A stretch of 8,279 bases of DNA from CAZIWJ01 sp964542855 (GTDB taxonomy: Bacteria > Bacteroidota > Bacteroidia > Cytophagales > Cyclobacteriaceae): NCBI GenBank assembly GCA_964542855.1, contig CAZIWJ010000162.1, positions 1-8,279 on the forward strand, written 5' to 3'. The number at the start of each line of letters is the position of its first letter. The first letter of the stretch is position 1. The position numbers and the translations under genes were made by a program. The notes beneath the pieces are model-generated. The model ran no database searches, was not told the origin of the DNA, and was given only the letters and a program-made list of their open reading frames with translations. This document shows positions 1-5,972 of the stretch, piece by piece.

Positions 1-1
1 A

Positions 2-139
2 CAGTTTATTACGATAAATAACCCGTTTTATCGAAAATTCGAGTATGCCCGTGCAGTAATTGACCGTCGGGCCAAGGTATTGGAAGGCGCGGAAAAGGTG
101 TCTGATGGTGACGCCGGGGATGACTTTGCTACATCGTAA
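2..139 (+). CDS. C-terminal end of an unrecognised protein (5' truncated by the window)
   Basis: An open frame enters from the left edge and ends at a TAA, giving 45 residues with no start inside the window. It begins QFITINNPFYRKFEY, continues with a basic, probably helical stretch (ARAVIDRRAKVLEGAEK) and finishes with an acidic, glycine-containing tail (SDGDAGDDFATS). I do not recognise the family and assign no function. That it is real is suggested by amino-acid make-up typical of a soluble protein C-terminus, by GC-richer DNA than the sequence that follows, and by a hairpin terminator about 25 bases past the stop. A minus-strand open frame across the same bases is poor by comparison: low complexity at its start and no family resemblance. 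Confidence 0.55.
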   Translation, partial: QFITINNPFYRKFEYARAVIDRRAKVLEGAEKVSDGDAGDDFATS

Positions 140-163
140 CAGGCCTTTCCCTTTTCAAACAGA

Positions 164-194
164 AGAACCAGTATCGAGAGGTACTGGTCTTTTA
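164..194 (+). terminator. Rho-independent terminator after the first gene
   Basis: A perfect 7-bp stem, ACCAGTA (167-173) with TACTGGT (182-188), closes an 8-base loop and is followed by TCTTTT then AAAA. The flanking AAG/CTT bases allow a partly mismatched extension. Because A-rich sequence precedes the stem, it could also act on the other strand. It lies 25 bases past the stop at 139, as expected for the end of that transcript. Confidence 0.7.
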
Positions 195-446
195 AAATGA
201 TTATAATGTACGTAACGTGTTGATACACGTTTAATCGGCATTAAAAGCTTATTGAAATTTTGTTTTTGTAGGCAAAAAACCAAAGTCTGATTGCTGAAAA
301 AGCCAGTTTTTGAGTACATAGTAAACTCGACCTGACCCTTTAGCAGATGAAATTGGTGAAGTACAGTACAGCGATTGGAGGAAAATTAACAGCCTAAAGG
401 ATAAAATTTTAACCAGCCTCTAATACCAGACAGTGAAAGAAACCAT
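195..446. other. AT-rich intergenic region, no supported gene
   Basis: Between the terminator and the mogA stop there are about 250 bases markedly more AT-rich than the genes on either side. Every frame is broken by frequent stops; the longest plausible piece is a 32-codon frame at 325-423 with no convincing start. The only clear structure is the palindrome at 214-231. No hairpin followed by a T-run was found to end the minus-strand mogA transcript, so where that transcript stops is unclear. Confidence 0.6.
214..231. repeat. Perfect 18-base inverted repeat, possible operator or hairpin
   Basis: AACGTGT (214-220) and ACACGTT (225-231) are exact reverse complements around the spacer TGAT. There is no T-run directly after it on either strand, so a terminator is less likely than a protein-binding palindrome or a structured RNA end. 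It stands alone about 20 bases past the terminator, with no gene start close by on either strand, so what it would control is not evident. Confidence 0.4.
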
Positions 447-977
447 TTATTTTGGGCGAAAGGGTTGAATCACTGATTCGTCGCACTCCAGGTAAGGCCC
501 TTCCAGCAGATCGATGCAATACGGGATGGCAGGAAATACGGCATCGAGGCACTGGCGGATGGCTTTAGGCTTTCCGGGCAGGTTAACAATCAGGGTTTGG
601 TTCCGGATACCGGCCGTTTGGCGCGACAAAATAGCCGTTGGCACGTACTGCAAACTTACCTGTCGCATAAGCTCCCCAAAACCGGGCATCATTTTATGGC
701 ATACCGCTTCAGTGGCTTCCGGGGTAACATCGCGTTTAGCTGGCCCGGTGCCACCGGTAGTAATAACAAGGCAGCACCCCAGGTTATCGGCCATGTCGCG
801 TAAGGCTTCGGCCAGCTGGTCTTCTTCATCGGGAATAACCCGGTATTCCGGTTCCCAGGGAGAAGTGAGGTACTCGTCGAGTGTTGATTTTACGGCCTTG
901 CCGGGAATATCTTCATAAATTCCCTTACTGGCCCGGTCCGATACATTAATAATTCCAATTTTAGCGGTAGCAGGCAT
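447..977 (-). CDS. mogA: Molybdopterin adenylyltransferase MogA
   Basis: This cytoplasmic enzyme activates molybdopterin by transferring AMP from ATP, the step before molybdate insertion in molybdenum cofactor synthesis. The 176-residue product matches E. coli MogA closely along its whole length: IGIINVSDRASKG (7-19), IPDE (48-51), TTGGTGPAKRD (73-83), MPGFGELMRQ (97-106), ILSRQTAGIRNQ (116-127), LPGKPKA (133-139) and VPYCI/LLEGPY-like residues (IPYCIDLLEGPY, 151-162). Asp50 and Asp83 correspond to the aspartates important for catalysis in E. coli MogA. The frame could be extended seven codons to a TTG, but the ATG at 977 is chosen: it falls one base after the methyltransferase stop (TAA-C-ATG), which suits translational coupling, and its N-terminus aligns with the family. 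It is the last gene of a three-gene minus-strand operon that diverges from modABC, which fits its role well. Confidence 0.95.
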   Translation of the reverse strand: MPATAKIGIINVSDRASKGIYEDIPGKAVKSTLDEYLTSPWEPEYRVIPDEEDQLAEALRDMADNLGCCLVITTGGTGPAKRDVTPEATEAVCHKMMPGFGELMRQVSLQYVPTAILSRQTAGIRNQTLIVNLPGKPKAIRQCLDAVFPAIPYCIDLLEGPYLECDESVIQPFRPK

Positions 978-978
978 G

Positions 979-1725
979 TTACTTGTTCTTTTTGGCAATC
1001 ATAATCATTCGCGGGCTATCCTTATCGTAGTCGTTTAGTTGGTAATTACCGTGCACGGCTACCCATTCCAGGCTGGCGTTACGAAACCAGGTTTTAAATT
1101 CCGGAAGATGAATTAACTGAACCTGTTCAGTAAAATTATATCTTTCATCCTTATCAGTAAAGGAAATGTATTTATAAACGTAGCCTTCTTGTATTTCGCG
1201 GCGAACCGTGAAATTGATTCCCGCTTTCATTTTCTCTTCGTAAGGAACCAGGTTATTTTTTACCCAGTGTGGGTTTAAGAAATCAATAACCAGGTAACCT
1301 CCCGGCAGCAGGCTGATTTCGGCCGCTTCAATAACCCGCTGGTTTTCCCGGTCGCCGTTAAAGTAGCCCAGGCTGGTGAACATATTAAACACCCAGTGAA
1401 ACTGCTCCCGGGCAAACGGTTCCCGCATGTCGGCCTGGTAAAAACTAAGGCCGGGCTGTTCGTGGCGTTTGGCTGATTCGATGTTGTAACCGGCCAGGTC
1501 GATACCGGTTACCTGCAGCCCATGCTGGTGTAGCTGACGGGAATAGCGCCCCTTGCCACAAGCCAGGTCGAGTACCTGCTGCCCGGGAATTAAAGGGTAA
1601 CGGGAAGCAAAAGTGCGAATAAAATATGCGGCTTCTTGTTCGTTTCTATGATTGTATAACTGATCGTAATACGGGGAGTTAAACCAGGAATTAATCGTGC
1701 GTGCTTTAGCTGGATTTATCTTCAT
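979..1725 (-). CDS. Class I SAM-dependent methyltransferase, substrate unknown
   Basis: The 248-residue product has a Rossmann-type methyltransferase core. Motif I is VLDLACGKGRYS (51-62), binding the methionine part of SAM; the acidic residue that holds the ribose is probably Asp76 in VTGIDLA. A later segment, LLPGGYLVIDFLNP, is the usual post-core strand region of the Methyltransf_25/11 type. The N-terminal stretch FNSPYYDQLYNHRNEQEA is typical of small-molecule methyltransferases of this group, but nothing fixes the substrate. The frame is open to 1809, which would overlap the upstream gene by about 100 bases. The ATG at 1725 is preferred because MKINPAK precedes the conserved WFNSPYYD block at a normal distance, a purine-rich AAGAAAGAAG lies just upstream, and the overlap falls to 20 bases. 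Its stop is one base from the mogA start, so the two are probably translated together; a direct role in molybdenum metabolism is not shown. Confidence 0.88.
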   Translation of the reverse strand: MKINPAKARTINSWFNSPYYDQLYNHRNEQEAAYFIRTFASRYPLIPGQQVLDLACGKGRYSRQLHQHGLQVTGIDLAGYNIESAKRHEQPGLSFYQADMREPFAREQFHWVFNMFTSLGYFNGDRENQRVIEAAEISLLPGGYLVIDFLNPHWVKNNLVPYEEKMKAGINFTVRREIQEGYVYKYISFTDKDERYNFTEQVQLIHLPEFKTWFRNASLEWVAVHGNYQLNDYDKDSPRMIMIAKKNK

Positions 1726-2008
1726 CAAACTTCTTTCTTGCCCTTTTAAATGCCTCCGCAAACGCATCGACCGATCGCTCAAATCCATCGCGTATTTCTT
1801 CGAACGCATCGGTACTGGCTTCCGACATACGGTTAACTTTATTTCTTAAATCGCTTTCGCGGTTGTGAAGATCATCGACAGTTTCTTCAAACTCATCTAC
1901 CACTTCATCTTTGGTAGCTTTCACCCTTTGTTCAAACGACCTGAACCGATTGAACAGGTCGTCGAGCAGCCGGTGGGCCTTTTCTTCGTATTTTGAACGC
2001 TCTTCCAT
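1706..2008 (-). CDS. Small highly charged coiled-coil protein, function unknown
   Basis: A 100-residue protein, very rich in Glu, Asp, Lys and Arg, with no signal peptide, cysteine or membrane segment. Almost the whole length (about 5-97) is predicted by eye to be helical with heptad-like spacing of Leu, Phe, Val and Ile, for example LLDDLFNRFRSFEQRVK and FEEIRDGFERSVDAFAEAF. It resembles in general character the small coiled-coil stress proteins of the sll1863 type and apolipoprotein-like helical proteins, but I cannot make a firm family call. It is the first gene of the minus-strand operon, its 3' end overlapping the methyltransferase start by 20 bases. The ATG at 2008 has no clear Shine-Dalgarno sequence, which is common in Bacteroidota. 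Presence in an operon with mogA could be meaningful or accidental. Confidence 0.8.
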   Translation of the reverse strand: MEERSKYEEKAHRLLDDLFNRFRSFEQRVKATKDEVVDEFEETVDDLHNRESDLRNKVNRMSEASTDAFEEIRDGFERSVDAFAEAFKRARKKFDEDKSS

Positions 2009-2021
2009 ATATTTACTTTAG
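1992..2021 (+). promoter_or_regulatory. Candidate Bacteroidota-type promoter for modABC
   Basis: TTTG at 1992-1995 and TACTTTAG at 2014-2021, separated by 18 bases, match the -33 and -7 elements of the Bacteroidota primary sigma factor (TTTG, TAnnTTTG) except for one base in the second element. Transcription would begin near 2028, leaving a leader of roughly 20 bases before modA. The -33 element lies inside the start of the divergent coiled-coil gene. With only 38 bases between the two start codons, there is no room for a molybdenum cofactor riboswitch; control would have to be by a protein binding over or near the promoter. Confidence 0.35.
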
Positions 2022-2046
2022 TTTACAGTTCATAAACAGCCGAACC

Positions 2047-2781
2047 ATGCGCTTTCTTTATCTGTTGCTCATTTTTTTCTGCTTCCCATTACCCGGCAGT
2101 GCCCAGCAGTTGAAGCTGGGCGTTGCTGCCAGCCTGGCTCAACCTTTTCAGGACATTAAAGCAGCATACTACGCGCAAAGTAACAAAACGATCTCAATAA
2201 CTACTGCATCATCCGGTGTTTTGAGTGCACAAATTCAGAACGGATCGCCGCTCGACCTGTTTTTTTCTGCCAACATGTATTATCCACGTCAACTGAAAAA
2301 AAAGGGATTCGGGGTAGAGCCCCCTTCCCTCTTTGTGTACGGTAATTTAGTAGGATGGAGTGCTTTGTCCAACAAGAATAATCTGTTTATAAACCAGCTT
2401 ACCGGGGCTAAACTCATTGCCGTAGCCAACCCGAAGCTGGCTCCTTACGGTAAAGCAGCCAAAGACTGGCTGAAAGAGCAGGGGTTGTGGGAAACCGTAG
2501 CCCCCCGGCTGGTTTACGGAGAAAATATTGGGCAGGTGAACCGCTACGTTGCCGTGGGTGCGGTAGACGTAGCCTTTACGGCAGTATCGGCCATGCACGC
2601 CAAACCGTTGGCCCAAAAAGGGTCGTGGTATCCCCTGGAAGCATCTGAAAGGGGCGTACTGGCCAATGGAATGCTGGTACTGACCAGTAACGAGGCCGTA
2701 ACCCATTTCCTGGAGTTTTTGAACAGTAAAGCAGCTAAAGAAATTTTTCGTAAGTACGGCTACACCCTGCCCGAAAGCTAA
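2047..2781 (+). CDS. modA: Molybdate ABC transporter, periplasmic binding protein ModA
   Basis: ModA captures molybdate (and usually tungstate) in the periplasm and hands it to ModB. The 244-residue protein starts with a classical signal peptide (MRFLYLLLIFFCF) with probable cleavage after Ala19 in GSA-QQ; this sets the start, since the frame extends 18 codons further to a TTG with an implausible leader. The mature protein has the type II binding fold marks LGVAASL (24-30) with ligand Ser29, TTASSGVL with Ser55/Ser56, and GSPLDLFFSAN, then GENIGQVNRYVAVG and a C-terminal AAKEIFRKYGY. Where E. coli ModA has a tyrosine ligand in GIVYGSDA, this protein appears to read AFTAVSAM with Ala179; many other ModA proteins also lack that tyrosine. 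No lipobox cysteine is seen at the cleavage site, so it is a free periplasmic protein. The stop overlaps the modB start (TAATG). Confidence 0.93.
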   Translation: MRFLYLLLIFFCFPLPGSAQQLKLGVAASLAQPFQDIKAAYYAQSNKTISITTASSGVLSAQIQNGSPLDLFFSANMYYPRQLKKKGFGVEPPSLFVYGNLVGWSALSNKNNLFINQLTGAKLIAVANPKLAPYGKAAKDWLKEQGLWETVAPRLVYGENIGQVNRYVAVGAVDVAFTAVSAMHAKPLAQKGSWYPLEASERGVLANGMLVLTSNEAVTHFLEFLNSKAAKEIFRKYGYTLPES

Positions 2782-3449
2782 TGGAATTTAACTATACCCC
2801 TTTTTGGCTGAGCCTAAAACTGGCCGGGGGTACTACCCTAATACTGGCTGTACTGGGGTTACCACTAGTTTACATGGTTTCCATTTCCCGATCGTGGTAC
2901 CAGTTGTTGCTGAAGGCGGTTTTTAACTTACCGCTGGTGCTTCCTCCCACCGTGCTGGGATACTACCTTTTGGTTATACTTCAGCCCAACGGCGTTATTG
3001 GCCGGTTCAGCCAGGAATACCTGGGCATGCGCCTGGCCTTTAGCTTTCCGGGTTTACTAATTGGCTCGGTAATTTTCAGCTTGCCCTTCATGATTAACCC
3101 GATCCTATCGGCGCTAGAGGGCCTTCCCCCCTCGCTGGCCGAAGCTTCGGCAACCCTGGGTAAAAGCCGGTGGATTACCTTTATCAGGGTGTTGTTACCC
3201 AATATTCGTTCGTCGGTAATTACCGGGCTGGTGATGAGCTTTGCCCACAGCATTGGCGAGTTCGGGGTAGTACTCATGATCGGGGGAAATATTCCATCGG
3301 AAACCCGGGTGGCTTCCATTGCAATATACAACGAGGTTGAGCTACTTAACTACGAACGAGCCGACCAGTACGCTTTTATCCTGCTGGGCTTTTCCTTCAT
3401 CCTGCTGGTAATATTATATGGGTACCAGTACCGAAAACAAACCGGTTAA
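2781..3449 (+). CDS. modB: Molybdate ABC transporter, permease ModB
   Basis: This inner-membrane protein forms the molybdate channel as a homodimer with two ModC subunits. The 222 residues match the usual ModB length (about 225-230) and contain about five hydrophobic spans, including LAGGTTLILAVLGLPLVYMV near the N-terminus, FNLPLVLPPTVLGYYLLVIL, FPGLLIGSVIFSLPFMI and a C-terminal span FILLGFSFILLVILYGYQY. The cytoplasmic EAA loop that contacts ModC is clear: EASATLG (121-127) followed by VLLP (137-140), then SFAHSIGEFGVVLMIGGN, a hallmark of the molybdate/tungstate permease group. The ATG shares one base with the modA stop, indicating translational coupling; GAAAG a few bases upstream may help initiation. 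Confidence 0.94.
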   Translation: MEFNYTPFWLSLKLAGGTTLILAVLGLPLVYMVSISRSWYQLLLKAVFNLPLVLPPTVLGYYLLVILQPNGVIGRFSQEYLGMRLAFSFPGLLIGSVIFSLPFMINPILSALEGLPPSLAEASATLGKSRWITFIRVLLPNIRSSVITGLVMSFAHSIGEFGVVLMIGGNIPSETRVASIAIYNEVELLNYERADQYAFILLGFSFILLVILYGYQYRKQTG

Positions 3450-3451
3450 TC

Positions 3452-4306
3452 ATGAGTAACACCATTCGCCTAAAAAAACACTTGCAGGGCAACGAAGGCC
3501 CTATTCAACTCGAGGTTGATCTTTCTTTTCCCAGCGGAGCTGCCATTGGAATAACCGGGGCATCGGGCAGTGGGAAGACCAGTATTTTACGCATGGTAGC
3601 CGGATTACTAAAGCCCGATGACGGCACGATAATCGTTAATGGTGAACCCTGGTACGGCAACCGGAAAAACATTCCAGCCCGTAAACGACCGGTAGGTTTC
3701 ATGTTCCAGGATTATGCCCTTTTTCCCAACATGACGGTACACGAAAACCTGAAATACGCCCTGCCACCGGGAGGAAAGGAAAGCCTGATTAATGAGTTAT
3801 ACGAACTCATTGGCTTGGAGAAATTCCGGGATCAGCCGGTAACCCGTTTGTCGGGCGGGCAGCAACAGCGGGTTGCACTGGCCCGGACCCTGGTTAGGAA
3901 ACCCGGTATTGTGCTATTGGACGAACCGTTTGCCGCACTCGATCATGCCACCAGGATTCGATTACAGGATGACTTACTGAAACTGAAAAACACCTATGAT
4001 TTTTCCATGATACTAATCAGCCACGCCCCACAGGACCTGGCTCGCATGACCGATACCGTTTATGTGTTACAACAAGGAAAAGTAATGATTTCCGGCAACC
4101 CGGCAGCCGTGTTTAGTTCTGTTTCCTGGCAGGAAATAACCGGGGAAGTGATCTTTTCTGATCCTGAAACCAACCGGTTGTACCTGTTGCCCGACCAGCC
4201 GCTGTTGCACATTCCCCTGGGCAGCCATGGGGCTACATCCTTTGCCAAAGGCGACCGGATAAAGGTTGAGGGAAAAGTAAAAGGAGTGAAAAGCAATAGA
4301 AATTAG
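3452..4306 (+). CDS. modC: Molybdate ABC transporter, ATP-binding protein ModC
   Basis: ModC is the cytoplasmic ATPase that powers molybdate import. All nucleotide-binding elements are present in order: Walker A GASGSGKTS (36-44), Q-loop Gln86 in MFQDYALFP, signature LSGGQQQR (133-140), Walker B IVLLDEP (153-159) with catalytic Glu158, D-loop Asp164 and switch His191. The last 60 or so residues (WQEITGEVIFSD to KVEGKVKGV) form a short beta-rich tail like a TOBE/MOP oxyanion-binding unit. At 284 residues it is shorter than E. coli ModC (352), so the linker and MOP region are reduced, and feedback regulation by cytoplasmic molybdate may differ or be absent. The start lies two bases after the modB stop, with no Shine-Dalgarno sequence of its own. 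It ends the operon; no classical terminator follows before the gap. Confidence 0.94.
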   Translation: MSNTIRLKKHLQGNEGPIQLEVDLSFPSGAAIGITGASGSGKTSILRMVAGLLKPDDGTIIVNGEPWYGNRKNIPARKRPVGFMFQDYALFPNMTVHENLKYALPPGGKESLINELYELIGLEKFRDQPVTRLSGGQQQRVALARTLVRKPGIVLLDEPFAALDHATRIRLQDDLLKLKNTYDFSMILISHAPQDLARMTDTVYVLQQGKVMISGNPAAVFSSVSWQEITGEVIFSDPETNRLYLLPDQPLLHIPLGSHGATSFAKGDRIKVEGKVKGVKSNRN

Positions 4307-4310
4307 GGCA

Positions 4311-4332
4311 ATTACTCGTAATCTCCAGATTA
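4311..4332. repeat. Two overlapping short palindromes after modC
   Basis: ATTAC-TC-GTAAT (4311-4322) and TAATCT-CC-AGATTA (4319-4332) are both perfect inverted repeats and share four bases, starting five bases after the modC stop. Two-base loops make poor RNA hairpins unless the stems fray, and no T-run follows, so they are weak as terminators. They might be protein-binding sites or part of a larger 3' end structure. The rest of 4333-4467 is AT-rich and without a gene; the promoter of the next operon may lie there or inside the gap. Confidence 0.3.
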
Positions 4333-4467
4333 AAATATTAGTAGTAAGTTCAGCATATGTAACCTACAACTAACAATTAGCTCAAAGTGATTCTCATCAT
4401 TTTTTGTCAAAAAAATTATCGAGTTTTCATCTTTTTAAGTAATTGTTTTATTTTTCATAAAGTGTAA

Positions 4468-4567
4468 NNNNNNNNNNNNNNNNNNNNNNNNNNNNNNNNN
4501 NNNNNNNNNNNNNNNNNNNNNNNNNNNNNNNNNNNNNNNNNNNNNNNNNNNNNNNNNNNNNNNNNNN
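4468..4567. other. Assembly gap, 100 N
   Basis: Exactly 100 undetermined bases, the conventional placeholder for a scaffold join of unknown size. It removes the start codon, ribosome-binding region and first part of the signal peptide of the porin, and possibly its promoter or even whole genes. Adjacency of the modABC block and the porin-symporter block therefore rests on scaffolding only. Confidence 0.97.
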
Positions 4568-5950
4568 ACGGTAACCCTGCTGCTTTCGCTCGCCACGTTA
4601 ACTACTTACGGGCAGGGTTCGGAAGTTTATAAAGGAATAAAAGTTAATATTAACGAAAGTGGTTCGCAGTATATCCGCTTTATTACCTGGAACCAGATGT
4701 GGATGCGGTTTACTGAAAATAACCCCGGAACGGTTGATGTAAACGGGGAACCGGCAGATAACAGTTTCGATATCGGTATACGCCGTTCGCGTTTCCTGGC
4801 CTTCAGCCAAATTACTCCCCGCTTTTTAGTTTTAACCCACTTCGGAATTAACAACCAGACGTTCATCAACGGCGGAGTAGGTGAGCAGGTATCTTCGGGC
4901 AATACCGCGGCTAAAAAACCTCAGTTGTTTCTTCATGATTTGTGGACCGAGTACGCCCTGGTTTTACCCACCGACCCCATGACCGGCGAAAAAAATAACT
5001 TTTCACTTTCTTTCGGGGCCGGATTGCACTATTGGCACGGCGTGTCGCGGTTAACGAATGCCAGTACGCTAAACTTTATGATGATCGACGCCCCTATTTT
5101 TAACTGGAATAACATTGAATTAACCGACCAGTTTGCCCGTCAAATGGGCCTGTACGTAAAAGGTAAGGCCGGTAAGCTGGACTACCGCTTTTTCCTGAAC
5201 AAGCCCTTTTCTTTCGGACCGGTTGCCTCGGCTGAAAACTTAGAAGGTATTACTGCTCCGAACGGGGAAGCACGGGCTATTAACGTAGCTACTAATAACC
5301 TTTCGTACGGCGGGTACGTGGAGTACGAATTTCTGGATACTGAAAGTAATTTACTCCCTTATAAAGTGGGCAGTTACCTGGGAACCAAAAGAGTATTCAA
5401 CCTGGGGGCTGGAGTATATGCCCACCCCGATGCCAGTGGCGTTTCCCTTACCAACGGCACGTTTGAACGCCAAAACCATTTAGCTATTGGTTTAGATACT
5501 TTTCTTGATATGCCTTTCAGTAATGGCACTGCGCTTACGGTATACGCGGTGAATTACATTTACGATTACGGCGACAATTACCTGCGTAACATTGGCATTA
5601 TGAACACGAACGGAGCAGGCAATACGGGGCTAGACAACCGGGCCCAGTCGGGGTTTGGGAACCGGCAGGTATTCATGGGTACCGGGAATGTTTTTTACAC
5701 CCAGATGGGATTCTTACTTCCGGGAGAAGGGGGAAAGGGCCGTTTTCAGCCTATTGCTGCCCTCACGCTGAAAAGCATGGATGCCCTGCAGGACAGCGGG
5801 GTAAACTTCGACGTTGGCCTGAATTATTATATTGAAGGACATAACGCTAAAATAACATTACAGTATGCGAACCGGCCACTTTACGATCTTGAAGGGGTTT
5901 CTAACGGCAGCGCCGGGGAAGTAATAGTACAAACTCAAATATATTTATAA
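4568..5950 (+). CDS. Outer-membrane porin-like beta-barrel protein (5' end in gap)
   Basis: The frame is open directly from the gap, so 460 residues are visible and only a few N-terminal codons are missing. It opens with the end of a signal peptide (TVTLLLSLATLTTYGQ) with probable cleavage before or after Gln, so an ATG further in at 4697 is not the start. The mature part begins GSEVYKGIKVNINESGSQ and is dominated by alternating polar and hydrophobic strands with many Tyr, Phe, Asn and Gly, for example YRFFLNKPFSFGP, NLSYGGYVEYEFLD and ITLQYANRPLYD, as in trimeric or phosphate-selective-type porins of 16 or so strands. The final residues VQTQIYL end in Leu, not the common Phe, but keep a penultimate Tyr. 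Twenty-two bases separate it from the symporter small subunit, suggesting one operon in which this protein admits the symporter's substrate across the outer membrane. Family is inferred from composition and context; no specific substrate motif is visible. Confidence 0.75.
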   Translation, partial: TVTLLLSLATLTTYGQGSEVYKGIKVNINESGSQYIRFITWNQMWMRFTENNPGTVDVNGEPADNSFDIGIRRSRFLAFSQITPRFLVLTHFGINNQTFINGGVGEQVSSGNTAAKKPQLFLHDLWTEYALVLPTDPMTGEKNNFSLSFGAGLHYWHGVSRLTNASTLNFMMIDAPIFNWNNIELTDQFARQMGLYVKGKAGKLDYRFFLNKPFSFGPVASAENLEGITAPNGEARAINVATNNLSYGGYVEYEFLDTESNLLPYKVGSYLGTKRVFNLGAGVYAHPDASGVSLTNGTFERQNHLAIGLDTFLDMPFSNGTALTVYAVNYIYDYGDNYLRNIGIMNTNGAGNTGLDNRAQSGFGNRQVFMGTGNVFYTQMGFLLPGEGGKGRFQPIAALTLKSMDALQDSGVNFDVGLNYYIEGHNAKITLQYANRPLYDLEGVSNGSAGEVIVQTQIYL

Positions 5951-5972
5951 TTTAAACTAAATTTCAATTCTT

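Noticed and set aside
28..228. Minus-strand open frame of 66 codons
   Set aside because: It lies over the end of the first + strand gene and its terminator, begins with a low-complexity MYQHVTYIIIIL stretch, and shows no domain or supporting context.
514..918. Plus-strand open frame inside mogA
   Set aside because: Antisense shadow of a well-recognised gene; translation is rich in Arg, Ser and Trp without any domain. The same applies to 597-803.
975..998. Longer MogA from a TTG at 998
   Set aside because: The extra seven residues are encoded within the end of the methyltransferase; the ATG at 977 is one base past its stop and gives the family-typical N-terminus.
1726..1809. 28-residue N-terminal extension of the methyltransferase
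   Set aside because: It would lie entirely inside the coiled-coil gene, is unusually basic, and precedes a better ATG with a purine-rich upstream stretch.
1993..2046. 18-residue extension of ModA from a TTG
   Set aside because: It would put a polar leader before a textbook signal peptide and would overlap the divergent gene; the ATG at 2047 is clearly the start.
2009..2046. Molybdenum cofactor riboswitch before modA
   Set aside because: Only 38 bases separate the divergent start codons, far too short for that RNA class, and no conserved stem is seen.
2347..3331. Minus-strand open frames inside modA and modB
   Set aside because: Antisense shadows over strongly recognised transporter genes, without start context or domain features.
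4384..4396. Fur-like palindrome TGATTCTCATCA near the gap
   Set aside because: Only the outer TGAT/ATCA match as an inverted repeat; it lacks the extended GATAATGATAAT-type pattern and no iron gene is near.
4598..4902. Two minus-strand open frames at the start of the porin
   Set aside because: Opposite strand to a convincing signal peptide and barrel sequence; they overlap each other in different frames and neither has a recognisable family.
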